Positions 1 through 6,652 of a stretch of DNA of 15,805 nucleotides are shown piece after piece. Where the stretch lies: assembly GCA_009780765.1 (NCBI GenBank), contig WQZK01000018.1:1-15805 (forward strand), in the 5' to 3' direction. The stretch's first letter is position 1. Each line of letters begins with the position of its first letter. The DNA comes from Defluviitaleaceae bacterium. Its GTDB lineage: Bacteria; Bacillota; Clostridia; Lachnospirales; UBA5962. Under the pieces are notes generated by a model that worked only from the letters and a program-made list of their open reading frames with translations, was not told the DNA's origin and searched no databases. The translations under genes were made by a program, and so were the position numbers.

Positions 1-482
1 ACATGAATAACTTTAATTCCGCCACAAATCGGCAATATCTCTCCATCCACTAGCTCTTGGTCAATTTTTGTTCTTGCTTCTTCGTATCTTTTTGCATACT
101 CTTTTATTTCTTTTTGAGCCTCTAGAGGTGATGTTTCAAGCCTTTTTAAAGCCTCTTCAACTTTAACGGCTACTTTTCGTCCGTCAATATAAGGAGCTTC
201 ATCTACATGTGCCAAAACTTTCACGTTTGGAGCAACTTTACGTAAGCTATTAATACAACCAATATGGTCAAGGTCTTGATGCGTTACAATAATATGAGTT
301 AAATCTTTAATATCGTGCCCTGTGTTTTTTATGGCTTCGGCAATTGCATCTTCTTGCCCTGCATATCCAGCATCTATCAACACAAGATTATCATTATCCC
401 ACAAAAGCACTATATTTAATACAAATTCTGGGTTGAAATTAACTGGTACAGATAACATTGCAACATTTTCTGCTAATTTCAT
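1..482 (-). CDS. MBL-fold metallo-hydrolase, 3' end outside window
   Basis: Partial gene: about 160 N-terminal residues are read leftwards from an ATG at 482, with no stop before the window edge. An AAGGAGG ribosome binding site lies at about 491-497. The product has the metallo-beta-lactamase fold start: a beta-rich segment ending in LIDAGY (residues 35-40), then THQDLDHIG (67-75). That is the metal-binding HxHxDH motif with Asp in place of the second His, a variant familiar in Firmicute members of the superfamily. The spacer after it (about 110-145) is helical and charged. The substrate cannot be told from this part; hydrolases of this fold act on thioesters, lactones, phosphodiesters and others. 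It follows the zinc-ribbon gene by 13 bases and may be the distal gene of the ATP synthase transcription unit, with no evident functional link to it. Confidence 0.85.
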   Translation of the reverse strand, partial: MKLAENVAMLSVPVNFNPEFVLNIVLLWDNDNLVLIDAGYAGQEDAIAEAIKNTGHDIKDLTHIIVTHQDLDHIGCINSLRKVAPNVKVLAHVDEAPYIDGRKVAVKVEEALKRLETSPLEAQKEIKEYAKRYEEARTKIDQELVDGEILPICGGIKVIH

Positions 483-495
483 TTTAATGTCCTCC

Positions 496-708
496 TTATA
501 TTAAGCGTTTTTTACAATTTGGGCATTTAGCAAAGTCTATATCATGCTCTTCGCCACAATCAGGGCATGTAGTCTTTGCTATGGTGTAACCCTCTTTATT
601 AGTTGATTCTTCTCTTGCTTCAATAATTGCATTCTTAACTGCAACTTTTATTACAAAATAAAGAATAATCCAAAAAACAATAATAGATAATAAAATTAAG
701 AACGGCAT
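496..708 (-). CDS. Small membrane-anchored zinc-ribbon protein
   Basis: A 70-residue protein of unknown function. Residues 2-24 form one strongly hydrophobic helix, followed by a short charged linker. The C-terminal half carries two CxxC knuckles, Cys48/Cys51 (CPDC) and Cys62/Cys65 (CPNC), ten residues apart, as in a rubredoxin-like zinc ribbon. This predicts a cytoplasmic metal-binding tail on a membrane anchor. The ATG at 708 follows a GAGGAGTAGG-like ribosome binding site that lies in the last codons of atpC, with six bases between the atpC stop and this start, so co-transcription and coupled translation are likely. It is too small, and too unlike the missing epsilon C-terminal domain, to be a detached piece of atpC. 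No named family was recognised. Confidence 0.8.
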   Translation of the reverse strand: MPFLILLSIIVFWIILYFVIKVAVKNAIIEAREESTNKEGYTIAKTTCPDCGEEHDIDFAKCPNCKKRLI

Positions 709-714
709 AATTAC

Positions 715-981
715 CTACTCCTCTTTAACAATAAAAGCATTATCCGTCATAACCATAACTTTTTCTTGTGAGATTTCTGCAAATCCACTCTCAATCTCAA
801 CGAAAATAATGTGTTCTCCAGCTTTAATTTTAATTTTGCATGGAACTAGCACGCAAGTAAAAGGTGCATGGCCGCTCATGACGGCCATGTCACCCTGAGT
901 TGTTCTAAAAATTATTCTTTCAGCACTTGTGTTTAAAATTTCTCCATCAGGCGTTATAACGCTAAGTTTAAACTGTTTCAT
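715..981 (-). CDS. atpC: F1Fo ATP synthase subunit epsilon, short form lacking the C-terminal domain
   Basis: Epsilon subunit of the F1 central stalk, which with gamma joins the catalytic head to the c-ring. The N-terminal beta-sandwich is clear: FKLSVITPDGEI at the start, TTQGDMAVMSGHAPF in the middle, then the strands ending at ESGFAEISQEKVMVMTD. The protein stops right after this domain, at 88 residues from the ATG at 981 (92 from an ATG at 993). Typical bacterial epsilon has about 130-140 residues, with a two-helix C-terminal domain that inhibits ATP hydrolysis in some species. The start at 981 is preferred because GGTGAG lies just upstream and the family normally begins close to this motif. 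It overlaps the end of atpD by 14 bases. Short epsilons are known in a few lineages, so this need not be damage. Confidence 0.92.
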   Translation of the reverse strand: MKQFKLSVITPDGEILNTSAERIIFRTTQGDMAVMSGHAPFTCVLVPCKIKIKAGEHIIFVEIESGFAEISQEKVMVMTDNAFIVKEE

Positions 982-2371
982 TACGCTCACCATATCTTTT
1001 TACAACATCATCTATACTGCCAGCATTGAAAAATAAGCCTTCTGGAACTTCGTCATGCTTGCCATCAAGAATTTCTTTAAAACCTCTAATTGTTTCAGAA
1101 ACAGGAACATACTTACCAGCGATACCCGTAAACTTTTCCGCAACATTAAATGGTTGCGATAAAAATCTTTGAACTTTTCTAGCTCGAGAAACGGTAAGCT
1201 TATCTTCTTCCGAAAGTTCATCCATACCCAAAATTGCAATAATATCTTGAAGCTCTTTATATTTTTGTAAAATTGCCTGAACGGCCCTTGCAATGCCATA
1301 ATGCTCATTGCCAACAATTCTAGGGTCTAGTATACGTGAGTTAGATTCAAGCGGGTCAATCGCTGGGTAAATTCCTAGTTCTACAATGCTTCTTGAAAGA
1401 GTTGTAGAAGCATCTAAATGCGAGAATGTTGTTGCAGGAGCTGGGTCTGTTAAATCGTCTGCTGGAACATAAACCGCTTGGATAGATGTAATTGAGCCTT
1501 TATCTGTCGAAGTAATTCGCTCTTGCAATACACCAAGCTCGTTAGCCAAAGTCGGCTGATATCCAACTGCACTAGGCATACGCCCAAGAAGTGCCGAAAC
1601 TTCACTACCAGCTTGCACAAATCTAAATATATTATCAATAAATAAAAGAACATCTTGCTTTGCAACATCTCTAAAATATTCTGCCATAGTAAGCCCAGAA
1701 AGTGCAACACGCATACGTGCCCCTGGAGGCTCATTCATCTGTCCAAAAACAAGAGCAGTTTTGTCAATAACGCCCGAGTTTTTCATATCGTGATATAAAT
1801 CATTACCCTCGCGAGTACGCTCACCAACGCCCGCAAAAACCGAATATCCACCATGCTCGGTTGCGATGTTTGTAATAAGCTCCATAATTAAAACAGTTTT
1901 ACCAACGCCTGCACCGCCAAAAAGCCCGATTTTTCCGCCTTTAGAATATGGGCATAATAGGTCTATCGCTTTGATACCTGTTTCTAAAATTTCGGTTTCT
2001 GTAGTTTGCGAAGAAAACTCTGGAGCTTTTCTGTGTATGCTCCATTTTTCGCCTTCAACTTGTTCTAAATTATCTATAGGATTGCCAAGAACATTAAAAA
2101 TTCTACCCAAAGTTTTGTCACCAACAGGAACGCTTATAGGTGCACCTGTATTAATTGCTTCCATGCCACGCTTAAGCCCATCGGTTGAACTCATGGCAAT
2201 GCATCTAACCGAGTCACCCCCTAAGTGTTGCATAACTTCTGCAACAACAATTCTATCACCGTCTTTTATTTCAACAGCGTAGGTAATTTCAGGGATTTTG
2301 CTACCCTCAAACCTAATATCTAAAACCGCACCAATTATTTGAACTATTTTTCCTGTGTTTTGCTCTTGCAA
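968..2371 (-). CDS. atpD: F1Fo ATP synthase subunit beta
   Basis: Catalytic beta subunit of F1, which makes ATP from ADP and phosphate as gamma rotates. The length of 467 residues is normal. Visible are the P-loop GGAGVGKT (152-159), the catalytic glutamate in GERTREGND (Glu184), the LLFIDNIFRF Walker B strand, the AGSEVSALLGRMPSAVGYQP segment, and the DELSEED motif near the C-terminus that contacts gamma. The start codon is TTG, not ATG: AGGAGG lies seven bases upstream, and the protein from this codon (QEQNTGKIVQIIGAVLDIRF) has the usual family N-terminus with no better start nearby. It is separated from atpG by two inserted genes, which breaks the usual atpA-atpG-atpD-atpC order. It overlaps atpC at its 3' end. 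Confidence 0.98.
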   Translation of the reverse strand: MQEQNTGKIVQIIGAVLDIRFEGSKIPEITYAVEIKDGDRIVVAEVMQHLGGDSVRCIAMSSTDGLKRGMEAINTGAPISVPVGDKTLGRIFNVLGNPIDNLEQVEGEKWSIHRKAPEFSSQTTETEILETGIKAIDLLCPYSKGGKIGLFGGAGVGKTVLIMELITNIATEHGGYSVFAGVGERTREGNDLYHDMKNSGVIDKTALVFGQMNEPPGARMRVALSGLTMAEYFRDVAKQDVLLFIDNIFRFVQAGSEVSALLGRMPSAVGYQPTLANELGVLQERITSTDKGSITSIQAVYVPADDLTDPAPATTFSHLDASTTLSRSIVELGIYPAIDPLESNSRILDPRIVGNEHYGIARAVQAILQKYKELQDIIAILGMDELSEEDKLTVSRARKVQRFLSQPFNVAEKFTGIAGKYVPVSETIRGFKEILDGKHDEVPEGLFFNAGSIDDVVKRYGERNETV

Positions 2372-2422
2372 AATAACACCTCCTAAGATTTAGCAAAATC
2401 ATTAATTTATTATACAATTGTA

Positions 2423-2836
2423 TTACCAAGGGTCTTTTCTCATAGCAAATCCCTTGCTTGTTTTAAATCCATACTGTTCGTATAATCCGTGAGAATCTTT
2501 TGTTTCTAATACACCTAATAAGGGTGCAAATATCTCGTGTTCTGTAATAAATTTCGTTAAAACTTTTCCTAAACCTTGTCCTCTAAAATTTATATCAATA
2601 ACTACATCAGCTAAATAGTATAGTGTAGAATAATCAGTTACGCATCTGGCAAATCCGATTAAAACAGTATCAATATATATTCCGAAGCAAAACGAATTTT
2701 CGATAGATGAAGCGACTATATCTCTTGTTATCCATTTCTCAGCCCAGTATGTTGTTCTCAGAAGCTCGTATACACGGTCAACTTGAATTAACGATTTATC
2801 ATCACTTATTAGAAAATCATTATACTTTAGCTCCAT
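2423..2836 (-). CDS. GNAT-family N-acetyltransferase within the ATP synthase operon
   Basis: A 137-residue protein of the Gcn5-related acetyltransferase fold, which moves an acetyl group from acetyl-CoA to an amine. The acetyl-CoA pyrophosphate-binding motif RGQGLGK is at 85-91, after the core strand YYLADVVIDINF. Near the C-terminus, SHGLYEQYGF (115-124) is the usual helix with the conserved tyrosine. The upstream part (RTTYWAEKW, IENSFCFGIY, GFARCVTDYSTL) resembles a broad family of small stand-alone GNATs, so the protein looks complete. The ATG at 2836 has a good AGGAGAG ribosome binding site. It lies between the small membrane-protein gene and atpD, all on one strand. The substrate is unknown; a role in modifying ATP synthase would be speculation from position alone. 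Confidence 0.9.
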   Translation of the reverse strand: MELKYNDFLISDDKSLIQVDRVYELLRTTYWAEKWITRDIVASSIENSFCFGIYIDTVLIGFARCVTDYSTLYYLADVVIDINFRGQGLGKVLTKFITEHEIFAPLLGVLETKDSHGLYEQYGFKTSKGFAMRKDPW

Positions 2837-2884
2837 TTGAACACTCTCCTATAGTAAATCAAAAACTGCACTAATCTTATAATG

Positions 2885-3157
2885 TTAATCACTTCTATTT
2901 TCAGATTCTTTGGAGCTTGACGATGGAGGTGTATAAATATTATCAAAATTTGCTCCTCTATAAAACCTTGCATTGTTTTTACTAAGCCCAACGCCTAGCC
3001 AATATACCGTTCCAAAATTTATTAATGCACCAAGTAAAGCTCCAATAATTGTGGTTAAAACTAAGTTGAAGTCTGCATGAAGTCCTGTAAGATGCCCGAA
3101 AAATGCACCCATCAATGCACCGAATAAAATAAAAATTACAATTACAACTTTTTTCAT
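2885..3157 (-). CDS. Small two-helix, glycine-rich membrane protein between atpG and atpD
   Basis: A 90-residue protein of unknown function. Two hydrophobic helices are visible, about residues 3-25 and 31-58, both with small-residue spacing that favours tight helix packing (GALMGAFFG in the first, GALLGALINFG in the second). The C-terminal tail of about 30 residues is polar and serine-rich. Neither helix has a buried Glu or Asp, so it is not a second c subunit. The start is set at the ATG at 3157, seven bases after AGGAGG; a TTG directly before it would sit only four bases from that site. The ribosome binding site overlaps the atpG stop codon, which argues for translational coupling to gamma. 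It may be an assembly or accessory factor, but no family was recognised. Confidence 0.82.
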   Translation of the reverse strand: MKKVVIVIFILFGALMGAFFGHLTGLHADFNLVLTTIIGALLGALINFGTVYWLGVGLSKNNARFYRGANFDNIYTPPSSSSKESENRSD

Positions 3158-3169
3158 CAAGCCGCCTCC

Positions 3170-4030
3170 TTAAATCGCATTAGCCCCAGCAACAATCTCC
3201 GTAATTTCTTGCGTAATAGTGCCTTGCCTAATTCTATTGTAAAGAACTGTCATATCATTAATTCTTTCTTCGGCATTTTTGGTTGCATTGTCCATGCTTG
3301 TGCTTCTTGCAGAAAGCTCGCAAGTTGCTGCCTCTATAAGAGCCCCATAAATAAGTGCATTTACATATTTAGGTACGATATACTTAAATACAGCTTCGGC
3401 ACTTGGTTCAAATTGCATATTACTTTTATTATCTTTAGTAGAGCGTTGTATATCGTCAACATCGCCCTCTATAGGCAAAATCTTAACAGTTTTAACTTCT
3501 TGAGATATGGGCGAATTAAATACTGTATAGCAAAGCAAAACTTCACTCGCTTCACCACGTGCATACTCATACAAGGCATAATTAGAAATTTCTAAAACAT
3601 CTTCATAAGAAGGTTTGTCAGAAACACCTGTTACATATCTTCTAGGAGTTATCCCCTTTGATTTAAAGTATTCTAAACCCTTATCGCCAAAAGCTAAAAC
3701 TTCAACATTACTGCGGCTATTGATAATGCTCATTGCTTCTTTAATAACATTTGAATTATATCCACCACAAAGCCCTTTATCGCCCGTTATAGCAATAACA
3801 AGCGTTTTGCCTGATTTCCTTTGTTTCAAAAAAGGCAAATCGTTTTTATTAGAACAAGCAATAATATTTTTTAAAGTGTTTTGCATTTCAACGTAATATG
3901 GGCGTGTTTCTCTAAGCCTCGCCCTCATTCGCTGAAGCTTAGAGGTAGAAACTAGATTCATCGCCTTTGTAATCTGTTGTGTATTTTTAACAGATTTTAT
4001 TTTACGCTTTATATCTCTCATATTAGACAT
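3170..4030 (-). CDS. atpG: F1Fo ATP synthase subunit gamma
   Basis: Gamma is the rotating central shaft of F1. The length of 286 residues is normal. The N-terminal helix (MRDIKRKIKSVKNTQQITKA, about 4-23) and the matching C-terminal helix (ATKNAEERINDMTVLYNRIR) form the coiled coil inside the alpha3-beta3 head. The middle holds the Rossmann-like domain with ITGDKGLCGGYNSNV. The ATG at 4030 follows GGGTGA, which overlaps the atpA stop codon; an internal ATG three codons later is possible but has no better site. Nine bases separate it from atpA, so the pair is tightly coupled. It appears intact, unlike the shortened delta and epsilon subunits. Confidence 0.98.
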   Translation of the reverse strand: MSNMRDIKRKIKSVKNTQQITKAMNLVSTSKLQRMRARLRETRPYYVEMQNTLKNIIACSNKNDLPFLKQRKSGKTLVIAITGDKGLCGGYNSNVIKEAMSIINSRSNVEVLAFGDKGLEYFKSKGITPRRYVTGVSDKPSYEDVLEISNYALYEYARGEASEVLLCYTVFNSPISQEVKTVKILPIEGDVDDIQRSTKDNKSNMQFEPSAEAVFKYIVPKYVNALIYGALIEAATCELSARSTSMDNATKNAEERINDMTVLYNRIRQGTITQEITEIVAGANAI

Positions 4031-4039
4031 ACAATCACC

Positions 4040-5545
4040 CTAAATTATAAAATTCTTGCCAAACTCTTTAAGAATTTCTATAAGTTTTTGCTCTATTTCT
4101 TCTGTTAATTCTTTTCTTAAACGCAAGTCTTCTAAGATATAGCTATGCTCTAAATCAATAAAATCAAATAACTGTGCCTCATACTGCAAAACTTTATCAA
4201 CAGGAATATCTTTCAAATATTTATTTGTAACCGCATAAAGAATGATGCCTTGGTGCGGAGCACTAAGGGGCTTGTATTGCGGTTGCTTTAAAATTTCTGT
4301 AATACGTTTGCCTTGTTCTAAGCGGTCTAGCGTGTCCTTATCTAAATCCGAACCAAACTGTGCAAAACTTGCAAGCTCTCTATATTGTGCAAGCTCTAGC
4401 CTGATAGGGCCAGAGATTTTTTTCATAAATTTATTTTGTGCAGTACCGCCAACACGACTTACAGAAAGCCCTGCGTTTATCGCCGGTCTGATACCTGAAT
4501 TAAAAAGCTCTGCCTCTAAGTAAATTTGACCATCGGTTATAGAAATAACATTTGTTGGAATATATGAAATATCACCAGCCTGTGTTTCGATTATAGGTAG
4601 AGCCGTTATCGAACCTCCGCCATAGGCATCGTCAAGCCTAACAGCACGCTCTAAAAGCCTAGAATGCAAGTAAAAAACATCACCCGGATACGCTTCACGC
4701 CCAGGCGGTCTTTTAAGCAATAAACTCATTGCTCTGTACGCAACGGCGTGTTTTGATAAATCATCATAAACAATCAAAACATCTTTGCCTTGCTCTAGCC
4801 ATTCTTCGGCAATAGCACAGCCAGAATAAGGTGCCATGTATTGTAAAGGTGCTGTATCACTTGCAGTTGCAACAACAACACAAGAGTATTTCATTGCGTC
4901 AAAGTCGGTTAAAGTTTTAACAATATGTGCTACAGTGGAAGCTTTTTGCCCAATAGCAACATAAACGCATAAAACATCTTTGCCTTTTTGGTTTATAATC
5001 GTATCTATGCAAATGGCAGTTTTTCCTGTTTGCCTATCACCAATTATAAGTTCGCGTTGACCGCGGCCAATAGGAACCATCGAGTCAATCGCCTTAATAC
5101 CTGTTTGTAATGGAACGCTAACTTCTTTTCTGGTGATAACACCCGAGGCTTCTCGCTCTATCGGTCTTCTTGTGTTTGTGCGAATGGGGCCACGATTATC
5201 AACAGGCTCACCTAAAGCATTTACAACACGCCCAATAAGAGCATCACCAGTAGGAACTTCAACCATTTTGCCTGTAAGTTTAACAATTCCACCTTCTTTA
5301 ATGCCATCTTCATGACCTAAAAGAACAACGCCAATATTATCTTCTTCTAAATTTAAAACCATACCAAGAGCTCCCGTTTCAAACTCTAAAAGCTCTCCGC
5401 TCATGGCATTTTCAAGCCCTGATACACGAACAATCCCATCACCTAAGGCTATAACCGTTCCAACCTCAAAAACATGAGCCTTGGGTGAAAAATCGCTTAT
5501 ACTCTTTCTTATTTGTTCACTTATTTTTTCTGTTTTAAATTCCAT
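4040..5545 (-). CDS. atpA: F1Fo ATP synthase subunit alpha
   Basis: Alpha is the non-catalytic nucleotide-binding subunit of the F1 head. The 501 residues are full length. The N-terminal helix (KISEQIRKSISDF, about 7-19), which in other species docks onto the N-terminal domain of delta, is kept although that delta domain is missing here. Then come the beta-barrel (EVGTVIALGDGIVRVSGL), the P-loop GDRQTGKT (169-176), and the SVSRVGG segment with the arginine finger (Arg364) that reaches into the beta active site. The ATG at 5545 has a GAGGGGGA ribosome binding site inside the end of atpH and overlaps that gene by 11 bases, so coupled translation is likely. Confidence 0.98.
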   Translation of the reverse strand: MEFKTEKISEQIRKSISDFSPKAHVFEVGTVIALGDGIVRVSGLENAMSGELLEFETGALGMVLNLEEDNIGVVLLGHEDGIKEGGIVKLTGKMVEVPTGDALIGRVVNALGEPVDNRGPIRTNTRRPIEREASGVITRKEVSVPLQTGIKAIDSMVPIGRGQRELIIGDRQTGKTAICIDTIINQKGKDVLCVYVAIGQKASTVAHIVKTLTDFDAMKYSCVVVATASDTAPLQYMAPYSGCAIAEEWLEQGKDVLIVYDDLSKHAVAYRAMSLLLKRPPGREAYPGDVFYLHSRLLERAVRLDDAYGGGSITALPIIETQAGDISYIPTNVISITDGQIYLEAELFNSGIRPAINAGLSVSRVGGTAQNKFMKKISGPIRLELAQYRELASFAQFGSDLDKDTLDRLEQGKRITEILKQPQYKPLSAPHQGIILYAVTNKYLKDIPVDKVLQYEAQLFDFIDLEHSYILEDLRLRKELTEEIEQKLIEILKEFGKNFII

Positions 5546-5798
5546 TCATATCCCCCTCTACAGAGTAAAGATATTTCTTAAGCTCTTCTAAATCATTTTT
5601 AATAGTTTTGTCAATTACAAGCCCATCAACTATTATTTTAAGCCCGCCTATAAGACTCTTATCTTCAAGAACCTCTAAAATGACACTTTTATTTAAGACT
5701 TTTTCGAGCTGCTCTTTAATTTCATTTTGCTTGTCTAAACTAATAATTGTTGCAGTAATAACCTTAGCATGGGTAACACTACCTACTGTTTCAGCCAT
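5535..5798 (-). CDS. atpH: F1Fo ATP synthase subunit delta, C-terminal domain only
   Basis: Delta normally has about 175-185 residues: an N-terminal six-helix domain that binds the alpha N-termini on top of F1, and a C-terminal domain that binds the b stalk. This gene encodes only 87 residues, all matching the C-terminal half: a strand with VITATIISL, the helix EIKEQLEKVLNKSVILEVL, then the conserved DKSLIGGLKIIVDGLVID and the closing helix LEELKKYL. The ATG at 5798 has a good GGGGGAT ribosome binding site inside the end of atpF, with a 16-base overlap. The upstream sequence is all normal atpF, so no second frame could hold the missing domain. Position between atpF and atpA supports the identity. 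Whether this delta works alone or with another protein is unknown. Confidence 0.9.
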   Translation of the reverse strand: MAETVGSVTHAKVITATIISLDKQNEIKEQLEKVLNKSVILEVLEDKSLIGGLKIIVDGLVIDKTIKNDLEELKKYLYSVEGDMNGI

Positions 5799-6301
5799 GT
5801 AGCATCCCCCAAATCCTTAATAGCCTCATCTAAGAGTCTATTTTGTGTTTTTTCGTCAATTTTTTCGTCAATATATCTATTTGCGATAAGAGAAGAAATT
5901 TCAACAATTTGCCTTTTCATTTCTGCCATATAACGCTCTTTTTCTACTTGAATATCTAAAAGAGCCTTTTGTTTTATACGCTCAGCTTCAACTTTCGCCT
6001 CTTCTATAATTTTTTGCTCTTCTCTAAGTGCTTTTGTTTTAGATATTTCTAAAAGCTCCGAACGCTCATAATCAACGCCTTTTAGCTTCTCTTCATACCA
6101 TTCTTGGCTTTTTTGTGCTTCGTTTAAAGCATTTTCTGCATCGGCCAGTTGTTTCGCAATTCTTTCTTTTCTAGCGTATAAATAAGATGAAACCGGCTTA
6201 TACAAAACCTTAGCCAAAATAATAACTAAAACAATAACATTTACAAGTATTATAGCACTTTGAATAACAAGTTGCATATCAAAACCCATCATTCTATCCA
6301 A
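5783..6301 (-). CDS. atpF: F1Fo ATP synthase subunit b
   Basis: Subunit b is the membrane-anchored peripheral stalk that holds F1 still against the rotating c-ring. One N-terminal membrane helix (AIILVNVIVLVIILAKVLY) is followed by a short KPVSSYL turn and a long charged helix up to the typical end IKDLGDATWL. The start is uncertain. A TTG at 6301 lies about five bases after GGGGTGG and gives 172 residues; a GTG at 6310 adds three residues but has no clear binding site, and ATGs at 6292 and 6289 lie rather far from it. The length is normal in each case, so b is not fused to the missing delta domain as in mycobacteria. It overlaps atpH by 16 bases. Confidence 0.93.
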   Translation of the reverse strand: MDRMMGFDMQLVIQSAIILVNVIVLVIILAKVLYKPVSSYLYARKERIAKQLADAENALNEAQKSQEWYEEKLKGVDYERSELLEISKTKALREEQKIIEEAKVEAERIKQKALLDIQVEKERYMAEMKRQIVEISSLIANRYIDEKIDEKTQNRLLDEAIKDLGDATWLKQ

Positions 6302-6334
6302 ATTTACCACCCCATTTTCTTGTTTTTACATAAA

Positions 6335-6640
6335 TTACATAAATGTTGTCACCCAGTTTACAAAAGTATTAAAGAATGGGCTAACAAACATAAGTAAGAA
6401 CGAAACAACAAGGCCATAAATACCAGATGTTTCGGCTAAAGCACCACCTATAAGAAGAGTTGATAAAATATCTCCCCTAGCCTCTGGCTGCCTAGCCGCA
6501 GCTTCAGCCGCTTTACCTGCCGCATAACCTTGACCAATACCAGGGCCAGCCGCCGCTAATACTGCAATACCCGCCGCTATTGCCTGAGCTGCTAAAATAA
6601 TTGCACCAGATTGTATCATTTGAACATTTAATTCTTCCAT
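6335..6640 (-). CDS. atpE: F1Fo ATP synthase subunit c, predicted Na+-binding rotor subunit
   Basis: Subunit c forms the rotor ring that carries the coupling ion. The 101-residue hairpin has two helices joined by the polar loop ARQPEARGD (about 49-57). Helix one has GPGIGQGYAAGKA with Gln37; helix two has GGALAETSGIYGL with Glu70, Thr71, Ser72 and Tyr75. In the Na+-translocating c-ring of Ilyobacter tartaricus the ion is held by Gln32, Glu65, Ser66 and the carbonyl of residue 63, with Tyr70 steadying the glutamate. All these positions are matched here, with Thr for Ser66, so Na+ coupling is predicted. It has a few more residues at each end than that protein. The ATG at 6640 has a clear AGGAGG eight bases upstream. 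Confidence 0.97.
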   Translation of the reverse strand: MEELNVQMIQSGAIILAAQAIAAGIAVLAAAGPGIGQGYAAGKAAEAAARQPEARGDILSTLLIGGALAETSGIYGLVVSFLLMFVSPFFNTFVNWVTTFM

Positions 6641-6652
6641 AATTTTATCCTC

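Noticed and set aside
496..708. The 70-residue gene as a split-off C-terminal domain of epsilon
   Set aside because: It is a membrane helix plus zinc ribbon, with no likeness to the helix-turn-helix of epsilon.
1866..2282. A 138-codon open frame on the plus strand inside atpD
   Set aside because: Antisense to the conserved nucleotide-binding part of beta; proline- and serine-rich translation typical of a shadow frame.
2885..3157. The small membrane hairpin as a second c subunit
   Set aside because: It has two helices and glycine packing, but no Glu or Asp within either helix and no RQP loop, so it cannot carry an ion in a rotor ring.
5783..6301. A b-delta fusion hiding the missing delta domain
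   Set aside because: The b protein has the usual length and ends with the usual LGDATWL-type tail; no extra domain is present.
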